Source of the DNA: Phragmites australis
Lineage: Eukaryota > Streptophyta > Magnoliopsida > Poales > Poaceae
Assembly (NCBI RefSeq): GCF_958298935.1
Contig: NC_084921.1
Coordinates: forward strand, 34,164,001-34,228,000
Reading direction: 5' to 3'
Length of the DNA stretch: 64,000 bases
Part shown: one piece after another, positions 55,524 to 64,000 of the stretch
Layout of the letters: every line of letters starts with the position of its first letter
How positions within the stretch are numbered: position 1 is the stretch's first letter
The notes under the pieces: generated by a model
Seen by the model: only the letters and a program-made list of their open reading frames with translations
Database searches by the model: none
What the model was told of the DNA's origin: nothing
Program-made: the position numbers and the translations under genes

Positions 55524-57929
55524 ATGGCGCACCCCGACTACCCGCTCCTTGAGACGTTTTACGACAGGGAGCACCGAGCACACCTGAAGTTCGACAACGG
55601 TGAGGTAAGATTTATCCGTACTTGTTACATCTAAGTGCTAAGTAAAATGCAGGTGTAAGTAACATTTTCAAATTACAATGTTCCTTTCAGGTGCTATCAC
55701 CCCTTCGGATTCGCACTCACAGCCCTCTCAGGTGGGATAAGAGGTACGCCCCATACATTGGGCATGCAGGATTCCTACCGTTGGCCCGGTTGGTCACGAC
55801 GGGTTGCCAATGTTCGACAACGCAGCTCTGACTGCGCTAGTCGATCGCTGGAGGCCCGAGACACACACCTTTCACCTGCCTTGCGGCGAGCTCACGGCCA
55901 CTCTGCAAGATATGGCCATGATTCTCGGGCTTCCAGTGGACGGGCAGGATGTGTGGGAATGTGCAGCCTGCAGGATGGAGAGACATGGTGGAGCAGGTTG
56001 TTGGTAGTAGGCCACCTGAGCCAACGCAGGATGCGAAGGACAAGAAACCTTCTGGCGTCAGCTCTGCCTAGTTGGCTTAGAACTTCACAAAGTGTCCTGA
56101 CGATGCAGCGGAGCATGTCGTCGAGAGATACGCTCGCACGTGGTTGTGGCATCTTGTGGGCGGCTACTTGTTTCCGGACGGGAGTGGGAACACAGTCTCG
56201 TGGATGTACTTGTCGATACTTGGCGAGCAATGGGAGAACATCGGACTTTACAGTTGGGGATCGGCCACGCTCGCATGGCTGTACCGACAGTTATGTAATG
56301 CTTGTAGGCGTAGTGGGGACCATGCCAACCTTGGGGAATGCGCGTACCTGCTGCAGGTGTGGATGTGGGAGCGGCTGCCGGTTGGTAGACCCGACCGATT
56401 CTCTCCCGGGGTACGTATTTTTATTTCTGCTTAAATTCATATTGTCAGTCGTTATTATGAAATGTCATATGATGCGTTTGAACTGTAGGTTTGGCAGTTC
56501 GAGGATGAGGGCTCGCTTCCGACTGTTGCTTTCCTTTGGAGGAACGTCCGGGCCGTGACTGGAAACGCAGGCAGGCGGTACCTCTTCTACACCAACGAGC
56601 TAGACTGTATCATGCAAAGCCACGTGAGTGCAATTGGTTATGAATTATTTCTTTCACACACTTGCATATGTCAGTTGACATTGTCGTTCATTTTCAGGTA
56701 ACGTGGGAGCCATATGACCGGTATGAGATCTTTGCCATGGGTCTTAGCCCATTGTGCACACGGGGCATTGAGTATTGGCGGTCTGTTCTGCTGCTTATTT
56801 GCTTTTATATTGTTGAAATGCACTGTCTGAACCGTGTGATGAGACAGTTTGGGAGGTTACAGCGTACGCCTCCAGACACGACACCACGTCCATGGCTTTG
56901 CACAAGTGAGTACAAATATTTCTTGCGTGGTTCCAGGTATCGTTTATGTGATGTTACATTTGTTTCTAATTTTGCCATCTTGCAGGATTCACATGAGGAA
57001 ACAAAGGGGTGCTAGAGATTGGCGGGACGTCCAACACAACTACTTGGTGCAGTGGAGCAACCGGGCACAGACAATCGTGCACGGTGGTGCCGCCCACCAC
57101 TCGGGTCCGTACTTGAGGTGGCTGCACGACAACTCTAGGTTAACAATCAAGCCACCTCGAGTTGCAGTTGGAGCGGAGGATTTGCCGGACTCCGATGACG
57201 AGGACAACCTCATAGATGAGTATGATCAGATCAATCGACACAGTCGCCAGCCTAAGCGTGCCCCGCTTCACAACTACATGGTATTTGTAATTTGTAATAC
57301 CAATATTGTATTGATTCATGGTTTGTACCGTACTTTACGCATTGCGTCGTGTTTGCAGGGACAACAGCTCAGACGCCTTGCAAATGAGGCTGGGCAAGCT
57401 TTGCTTGTCCCTCCGGGTTCAGCGGAGGAGATTGGCCATCTTCGTGCTTTTGTAGAGGTAATAGTTGACAAATATTCAATTGTGCAAAGTTTCACCTACT
57501 TGTTCAAACACTCTGAAAATTTCACCTACTTGTTTGCAGAGGGTTCGTAGGAGCTGTCGCCGCCTTGCATACAAGATGAGCTGCATGATGACCCCGGATG
57601 TGGAGCTTGCACACGGTGGTCCTTCTTCAGAGCCATCTGCCGGCCACACGGCTGCTTCGACACAGCAGACGTCGGTGCATTACGGTACCCGGACCCGCAT
57701 GCGCAGTACCAGTGTGGCTCGGACGCCATCGTGCAGTATGACCGGAGACGCCTCTACTTCCGTTGGCACAGCTGCACGAGGCAAGGCCCCGCGAGAGGAA
57801 ACCTCTGAGAGTGAGGAACACTGCTCGGATGGTGGCGACCCATCGTACGGCGCGGATGTGATGGGGACCTCACAGCTCGCACGCGCCCCTCCAACGACAC
57901 AGCGTACACAGCCGCCGCGGCGTCGCTGA
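55524..57929 (+). pseudogene. Plant mobile domain (PMD, MAIN/MAIL-type) gene carried by the MULE
   Basis: PMD proteins (PF10536, also annotated 'aminotransferase-like' or 'PP7 long form homolog') act in silencing and development when host-encoded, and are common passengers of transposons. Exon 1 55524-55604 (MAHPDYPLLETFYDREHRA). Exon 2 from 55691 (GHAGFLPLARLVTTG, then PMFDNAALTALVDRWRPET, TFHLPCGELTATLQDMAMIL). Later exons have WHLVGGYLFPDGSGN (56146), WQFEDEGSLPTVAFLWRNV (56491), WEPYDRYEIFAMGL (56703), QHNYLVQWSNRAQ (57035) and a Ser/Thr-rich tail ending at 57929. Lesions: one base missing near 55801, a further frame change near 55950, and TAG codons at about 56069 and 56078. Introns have gt..ag borders. 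Its first exon is in phase with the last MURA exon. Confidence 0.83.
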
Positions 57930-58264
57930 GACAGGACCGACATTGCGAGTGGCAATGTCCTTCCGTCCAATCCGGGCCGCAAAAGGAGGAAGAAGAAGCC
58001 ATACACCCGAGGGTTGTGAACGATGACATTTTAGGCTCGGCGAGTTGCGTGTGTTGCTTTTGTACGCCTAATATGTACTATTCTGACATTGCCACGTTGC
58101 ATAATGTTAAGCTCCGAATTTACAAGTTCGCATTTGATAATGAAGGGAGATAGAGGAAGAAGATATATTAGCAGACCCTGTTTATATTTTTGCAAATCCT
58201 GCTAGATTGTGGCCTTGTATTTGTGTCGTGGTTTGTACACAATGGTTGCTAGTTTTGCAAAACT

Positions 58265-58765
58265 GCTATCCAGTTAGTCACGCCATGTCCTCTGGCGTGA
58301 CTAAACACGTAGTCACGCCATGATGGCTGGCGTGACTCAGTACCTAGCCAGGGACTTCGGCGTGACATAAGTCAGAGTCACGCCGGCCAACTCCCCCCCC
58401 CCCCCCACACACCTCAGCCCCGGTCGTGTGCTGCAATTTGCAAAGCCCTGGTGCGACTAAACTGTTAGTCACGCCAGCAGCCTTGGTGTGACTCATCAAC
58501 TACGTCACGCCGACCACATTTCCCCCACCATAATCCCAGGGGGTGCTGGAATTTGCAAAGCCCTGGCGTGACAACCCTGCTAGTCACGCCAAGAGCCTTG
58601 GCGTGACACATCAACTAGGTCACGCCGACCACATTCCCCCCCCCCCCCACCACGATCCCGGGGGGGTGCTAGAATTTTTAAAGGCCTGGCGTGACATCCT
58701 GGTCACGCCAGGGTCTTTGGCGTGACAAGCCTCATAGTCACGCCAGGGTCTTTGGCGTGACTAAC
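58265..58765. repeat. Internal GTCACGCCA array between convergent genes
   Basis: Motifs agtcacgcca and tggcgtgact alternate about 15 times. A larger unit of 114-123 bp starting gtgct(g/a)(c/g)aatttgcaaagcc repeats at 58429, 58543 and 58666, separated by C-rich runs. The same motif occupies both terminal arms. It sits between the PMD stop and the end of the minus-strand gene. Confidence 0.88.
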
Positions 58766-58769
58766 AGAG

Positions 58770-59102
58770 AGGGAGAGAGAAGAACAATGGCTACTTGTTT
58801 CAAACTCTTAAATGAAACTCAATTGGTAGTTAACTAGGATACTCCTCATGTGTATTATTTCCTTGGTTATTGATTTACTCTACACATTTTAGGCTACATT
58901 ATCGCAACATTATGGCAACATTGTGGAATAATAATGCTACAAAATCCATTAAAACATGTGACCCCAAGAGGAGCAAATTTGTTGGCATAGTCTAATTTGG
59001 TCGAAATACCAAATATTCATTGCTCATCGACGATGATTACACATCGTGTTCACAAATAGTTCACATAGGACAATTAATCCATCTACCCTTATGCCCCTAG
59101 TA
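58770..59102. other. Probable 3' UTR of the minus-strand zinc-finger gene
   Basis: AT-rich. The only feature noted is a plus-strand aataataat run near 58926, which does not specifically support a poly(A) signal for the minus-strand gene. Confidence 0.35.
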
Positions 59103-60334
59103 CTAATCGTCAGGTCCATCATAGAGCACCTCGTCGTCATCGTCGTCCGAGATAACCACGGGCAAATTAGTAACTAGCGCCTTCATTGTCTCTATTTGCA
59201 CCGTCGTAGCCGCAACATCTTGACCCTCCATGGTGGTACTTTTCAGTTGGGGGAACAAAGCACGGTAGTAATCACAAGTTTCCTTCTTATGATACTCCAA
59301 ATAGCTTGACAACACATTTGGATGACGCTTACTCCGCCATACAATCTCATGATCAACCACACCTTTATCGAGGTACTCCTCCCATAAACATCTCTGCGTA
59401 CTCTATTAAAAAAATACATATGCACAACAATTAACAATACGATAGCGCAACATTAAATATAGATAATACTCATGAACCTAACCATATCCTTGCCGACCAC
59501 ATGCCCGCAGTAGTACCCCACACCAACTTCGGATGGCACTATCCCGTGTTGTGCATTCACACCACAAGGGCACTTTCCTGAGGGACATAGTTCTATCACC
59601 CTTTTCCCCTTCACTTCATCGTTTTCCTCATTTATCCATAGACCATCAGGGCCGTACAATGGATCCCGAAAGCCACAAGTAACACCATGGCGCTGCATTA
59701 CAATTCATGATACATGTTACATGACATATAGCTCTTCCTCATTCAAATTGTAAACAAGCAACCATGCCCAATTCTTACCCTTGTCATCCCTTCACAGCAA
59801 AAGTAAGGGGACCCCCCAGAAGGTTCACAAAGTACGCTTCGCTTTCCGCAGTTCCACAACGGAGGATCCGCAACACGTGTACTCCTCAATTGCCACTTCT
59901 CTTTATTTATCAATTTTGGCGGATTTGGTGGAGGAGGAACCCAACGAACAAACTTATCATATAGCTTCGGATACTGATTAAACCGTTTCACCATCAGAAT
60001 GCTCTGGTCATACACTTCGGGCCCATCAATCCATTGGAAGAAGTAGCACATCTCCCACTCCTGCAAATTATTAAAACATCACGTCAGCAAAAGTAATGCC
60101 ATTTGCTTCTACCTTAATCCATAACAAAAATACACTCACACGATAGTCCGGGCATAGGTAGTAAGCACGACCAGCAGTATCTTCGTGTAGCGACTGAAGA
60201 ACCACGGCTACCTTACCACAGTCACAAGTCGGGATGGGGAGGGCAGGGGGAATGGGGGCATCTTTGCAACTGACATCGGGATACTTCTTACCAATATGTG
60301 CCCACTTTTGCTTACACCATAAATTCGAAGTCAT
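59103..60334 (-). CDS. GRF-type zinc-finger protein gene of the MULE, four exons, 328 codons, intact
   Basis: Exons (minus strand) 60334-60140, 60060-59779, 59692-59483 and 59402-59103. All four join in phase 0 with gt..ag introns (donors gtgagt, gtaaga, gttagg; acceptors tttgcag, aatgcag, taatag) and no stop until TAG at 59103-59105. The protein begins MTSNLWCKQKWAHIGKK. A GRF-like zinc finger spans the first junction: CDCGKVAVVLQ, GRAYYLCPDY, then MCYFFQWIDGPE. Two more Cys-rich blocks follow (WNCGKRSVLC with YFCCEG and VTCGF; CPSGKCPCG with YYCGHVV), then a helical segment and an acidic end SDDDDDEV. GRF fingers bind nucleic acid in other proteins. It is transcribed from the right arm toward the transposase, the place of mudrB in MuDR. 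ATG 60334 was chosen because an acceptor gtgcag lies 12 bp upstream. Function unknown. Confidence 0.8.
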
Positions 60335-60355
60335 ACCGGAAAACTGCACGAATAC

Positions 60356-61076
60356 AAAACCTACACATTATACGTTTCAATTCGACTAAAATTCATCTCT
60401 ACAATGCAAAACCGCTTGTATACGCACAAAAACATGCATTGCTCATATACATTAAACAATTGCATGCAACAAATTTTGCACGATATATATGCGTTACTAT
60501 ACATACATAGCACGATATATGACCTCCGATCTAGACCAAAACGTGCAAATTTCATAGATTAACAAAATCAAAGTCTAAACCCTAACTAACCAAGAACTAG
60601 CAATGCAAACCGAAATAACTAAAAATACTTTGAGGGATTAGAGGAGCTACCTTCCTAGGACACTTCCCCCTCAAATCCTATTCAAATCGGGCCCGAAATC
60701 GGTGGGAATGGAGGGAGGGGGCACCGGCGGGGTGTTTGGAGTCTCTGCTGCTCGCGCTCGGGTGAGGAGGAAGAAGGTTCGGTGGGGAGAGAGGGGCCAG
60801 GGAGCCCCCTGTATGGCGCTCTGTCACGCCAAACCGGGTGGCGTGACTGGAGTCGTGCCAGCCCCCCTGGCGCGACACATGTCTGCCACGTCGGCACGCC
60901 GCGTGGCACGGGTCCGGCCGACCGCCAGCGGGCACCTCCGTCACGCCAGGCTGCTTAGCGTGACTAAGTAGTGAGTTACGCCAAAGCGCTTGGCGTGACA
61001 AAAGGGGCTAGTTCCTGAAAATTTAGATCCCCACATGCTTTTATTAAAATATTAGTATTAAATATGCTAAAAAATG
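60356..61076 (-). repeat. MULE right terminal inverted repeat
   Basis: Inverted match of 51671-52567. Carries GTCACGCCA-type motifs (60820-61000), a leader and, on the minus strand, the same donor context tcctaggaag|gtagct at 60651/60650, which can splice to the acceptor before the zinc-finger gene. Confidence 0.85.
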
Positions 61077-61257
61077 TCCTAATGCTGCTAGACCGATGGG
61101 CCTCACTTGGGAAAGGCCCCAACTATCTGCTGAAATGTGTATGGATAGGACGGTATCGGCCTACAGTATACCACCTGTCGCCTTCCCTCTTCCGTTTTCG
61201 GGCAGGGCACACTCCACAGTTGCAACGAACACGTGTTAGAGCATCTCCTAGACACTA

Positions 61258-62370
61258 CACTACGTAAAAACCAGTACAGCAGACACTGCATTAGTGATGT
61301 TTACTCAATATATGTCATTAATATCTTATTAGTGACGGGTCTAATAAAAACACATCACTAATTTGTCTTTTGATTGGGACCAGATATAGACCTGTCATTA
61401 ATGATATAGTGACAGGTCAAGTTGTGACCCATCACTAATGACTAAGTCATCAGTGACAGGTTATCCTAAACCAGTCATTAGTGATGGGTCAAGTTATAAC
61501 CCGTCACTAATGATAAGGTTATCAGTTATGGGGCATTTTAGGCTAGTCATTAATGACTAGGTCGTCCTATGCTAATTATTAGTGACGGATCGTCCTAGGG
61601 CAGTCATTAGTGATAGGTCACAACTTGACCCTTCACTAATGATTTACTCACCAGTGACGAGTCGTCCTAGGCCAGTCATTAGTGACAGGTCACAACTTGA
61701 CCCGTCACTAATCATCCACTCATCAGTGATAGGTCATCCTATTCCAGTCATTAGTGAAAGATCACCGTGTAATCCGTCACTAATGATCAACTCGAATCAC
61801 TAATGATGGTATTCATATTTTTTTTTTATTTTTTTTCTCTTATTTTTTTCTCACCTTAGCAGCACTAGAATACGAAATTTGGTAAAAGTAGTTATTAGTG
61901 ACGGGTCATGGTTACGACGCGTTACTAATGACCTTTAACAAAGAAGATTAAAAGGATAAAATATCCAGTTTCTATCACAACTACATGAGAGCAGAGGTGG
62001 TAAGGTAGCTACACGCGTGAGGAGGAGGTCACGAGTTTGATTCCCATGAAACGCAAACTTGAAAATAATATGAAAAAAGCGTGACTCGTGAGGCATGTGG
62101 GATGGACCTGCGTTGGGATGGCTCAGGTGAAAAAAAATATTTTTTCACTTTTTGTGTAAAAAAATACGAAAAATGTTCATCGGTCATTCAGGTCAAGATT
62201 ACAACCCGTCACTAATGTTCAGTCAATAGTGATGGGTCACGGTTACATTAGTGACAGGTCATCACCCATCACTAATGACATATCATTAGTAACGCGGTAA
62301 GAGTGACGGGTACAAAACCCGTCACTAATGCCTTTTATCACTCATCACTAATGACTTTTTTCACGTAGTG
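61258..62370. mobile_element. Small non-autonomous CACTA-like element, 1.1 kb
   Basis: Starts CACTACGTAAAAACC at 61258 and ends ttttttcacgtagtg at 62370. Flanks cta and caa agree at two of three bases. Nearly the whole interior is made of inverted units tagtgacgggtc / gacccgtcactaatg. No coding capacity. Confidence 0.75.
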
Positions 62371-62832
62371 CAAAATAGTGTTTGCACCACAAAAATTGAG
62401 CTCCAGCAGCTGCACCATCCTTCACGCGATTTTGCCGATCGCGCTATCTCGGTGGTCGCGCACGCCAAGTTTGGCGTCTCTCACCCCCACGCTATCTCTC
62501 CAATCGTCGCTCCCTCCCGCCACAATCCGGAGGTAGATTTCATCTTCCCCCACACCGCCATTTTATTCTCCACCTGCCTGTGCGCCCCTCCTAGATCCGT
62601 CGTTTTTCGATGCCATCACGCTGCCGCCTCCACCTCCCTCCACCTGGTGAACTCCCTCCCCCATGGGCTCTCTTTCCTACTTTCTAGTTCCCTGCTGAGC
62701 CTCTCCATGCGCTTCTTTCTCAGGAAGGCGTCGTCGAACACCCGCTAGCTCCTTCTACCCCAATACCGGTAGATTTTGAAACCCCTAGGCTCGCCATCGT
62801 TGGGACCTCCCAAACCCTCCCTCGCGCACGCC
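62371..62832. other. Leader or promoter region of the CTU2-like gene
   Basis: Pyrimidine-rich, tcc/ctcc repeats, directly next to the CACTA element. No other gene was recognised. Confidence 0.45.
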
Positions 62833-64000
62833 ATGGCCGTTGCCTCCGCCTGCAGCGACATAAGATGCGGGCCCCACTACTCCTCCTCCTCCTCTGCGGG
62901 TGCTGAGGGGGATGCAGCGGCGGAGAGGATGGCCCGGCTTTTCGTCTCCTCTGTCGCCGCCACCACCACGTGCGGCAAGTGCGACGATGGTGGTGCGGCC
63001 ATCGCCATGGACGGGGGCATCAGCATGTGCGGGGAGTGCTTTCGGGCACACTTGTTTGGGAAGTTCAAGATCGCCGTCATGAGCAACGCCATGGTTCGGC
63101 CCACCAATTCCGTCCTCCTCACCTACTTTGGTGACCCCACCTCTAGGTTACACATCTCCCAATTTTTTTCCTCATTATTGTTTGTAGTTTTTTCCATCGA
63201 GTAGTTTGGGAAAAAAATTGCCCATGATGATAAAAGATCAATACACACGGCTAACATAATGACATTTGAGCTATTACAAAGTAATGAGTGGCAAAAAAAA
63301 GTCAGCTCCACATTTAGTTTTCAAAGTTACTGCATTTGCGTAATTTTTTTGTGATCCATTGAATTAAAGTGTTGTTGCACACTCCAGGGTAGCTCTGCAA
63401 TTCATACACGAGATGCAGTCCAAGGCGATCCAGAGATGGGAGACTAGCAATTCGCAGGCGCTGCTAGCCTTTGCCATTGGGGTGGCATTTGTTGAAGAGA
63501 GATGCATTTTTTCGCCGAAGCCAAAATGGGAATTTGAGACAGCAATTGAAGATATCAGGGCGATCATGTCGAGTTTGTCGGCGGGCAATAAGGCAGTGCA
63601 CATTGTGTTCTCTTGAGGACGTGTTCTCTTCTGGATTGGAGAATGGGGAGGGTAGGCTGAGGGACGTGGTTATCATGATCAATGATGAGACCGAGAGGGA
63701 CGATTTTCTTTGGTGCTTGCGCATGCTTTTCATTGCAGAAGGTGCTTCTCTTCAATGCTTGTCCATGCTTTATGAATTCAAATTTACCATTCCATGTTGA
63801 TATTTTGTCAGATTGCACTGGAAAATGGCTACGCCAAGATCATGCTAGGATCGTGTGCTTCTGGAATAGCATGTCATGTGCTATCTACAACTGTGAAGGT
63901 ATATAGCTAATCTGTAATGCTTGATAGTTCTTGAAAGAATATGAGAGAGCATTGAATGCATAACAAAATTACTAATTATTCCTAGGGGCAAGGCTACTCT
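62833..64000 (+). pseudogene. CTU2-like (cytoplasmic tRNA 2-thiolation protein 2) gene, damaged, cut by the window edge
   Basis: CTU2/NCS2 works with CTU1 in 2-thiolation of wobble uridine of cytosolic tRNAs. Exon 1 62833-63146: MAVASACSDIRCGPH, CGKCDDGGAAIA, MCGECFRAHLFGKFKIAVMS, then LLTYFGDPTSR where the family has a conserved SGGP loop. Exon 2 63388-63741: VALQFIHEMQSKAIQRWETS, AIEDIRAIMSSLSAGNKAVH. An extra base near 63609 ends the frame; the next frame reads LEDVFSSGLENGEGRLRDVV. A second extra base in a T run near 63728 restores SLQK before the donor at 63742. Exon 3 63812-63898: IALENGYAKIMLGSCASGIA. Intron borders are normal. Two +1 indels and the altered loop suggest a pseudogene; if both indels were assembly errors, the gene could be live. 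The 3' part is outside. Confidence 0.78.

Larger units (their letters stand above)
51671..61076 (+). mobile_element. Mutator-like element (MULE) with long terminal inverted repeats and three genes
   Basis: The left arm (about 51671-52567) and the right arm (about 60356-61076) are inverted copies with moderate divergence. For example, gggatctaaattttcaggaac at 51720 reappears reversed at 61010, and cgtataatgtgtaggtttt at 52550 reappears reversed at 60357. Between them lie a MURA-type transposase gene and a PMD gene on the + strand, and a zinc-finger gene on the - strand. Convergent genes driven from each arm is the plan of maize MuDR. The outer edges are set by the end of arm homology; a clean 9-bp target duplication was not found, so the true termini may differ by some bases. 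Confidence 0.85.

Noticed and set aside
58265..58765. CRISPR-like or satellite array
   Set aside because: Inverted short motif in a eukaryotic MULE, shared with its terminal arms; no spacer regularity.
51640..61100. A 9-bp target duplication for the MULE
   Set aside because: Flanks agtcagccgc-like on the left and tcctaatgctgc on the right do not match convincingly; the exact termini remain open.

Overview
The window is nuclear DNA of a flowering plant, almost certainly a grass (Poaceae). The evidence is CACTA elements with the 'tttgccgagtg/cactcggcaaa' subterminal motif, grass-type Gypsy and Copia LTR families, a Helitron, grass-type MITEs, spliced genes with GT..AG introns, and host-gene fragments (LOG, patellin, CTU2) that look like plant genes. 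It is an accessory, transposon-dense region: nested transposons fill most of it, and no intact housekeeping gene is visible.

Layout. 1-1494: 3' end of a CACTA element (copy A). 1495-2699: spacer with a short coiled-coil ORF. 2700-13138: a full-length CACTA element (copy B, same family and orientation, 3-bp target duplication ATT) with a TNP2 transposase gene and a TnpA-like (Transposase_24) gene, both broken. 13249-13939: intronless LOG-like (cytokinin-activating enzyme) pseudogene with its catalytic motif deleted. 14265-17745: a diverged duplication carrying microsatellites and a fold-back MITE. 18140-38379: a second, decayed CACTA family (TNP2 gene, then a gene with a Ulp1-type protease), split by a Gypsy LTR element (19961-25386, TSD AACGC) and by a Copia-like element (about 28630-35084). 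Its 3' terminus lies inside a Helitron helicase gene. 38383-43310: Helitron RepHel pseudogene on the minus strand, with a Tourist-like MITE inside. 44190-44608: another copy of the 16.5-kb repeat. 44625-49067: an apparently complete hAT element (TIRs, perfect 8-bp TSD, 740-codon open transposase) that carries a captured patellin 5' fragment. 49455-51410: non-autonomous CACTA element. About 51671-61076: Mutator-like element (MULE) with long inverted arms. 61258-62370: small CACTA element. 62833 to the end: CTU2-like (tRNA 2-thiolation) pseudogene or damaged gene running off the window.

The most interesting unit is the MULE. Each arm carries a promoter region, a leader exon and a splice donor facing inward. 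The left arm feeds a MURA transposase gene that can splice in phase into a plant-mobile-domain (PMD) gene. The right arm feeds a convergent, fully open four-exon gene of 328 codons with a GRF-type zinc finger, in the position that mudrB has in maize MuDR. Arrays of a GTCACGCCA motif sit in both arms and at the meeting point of the convergent genes.

Most transposon genes here are dead. Most premature stops at positions where a family residue can be inferred are TAG replacing a likely Gln or Trp codon, and many other breaks are single-base indels. The hAT transposase and the MULE zinc-finger gene are the two long coding units without lesions. All family assignments come from reading the sequence; no database search was run.
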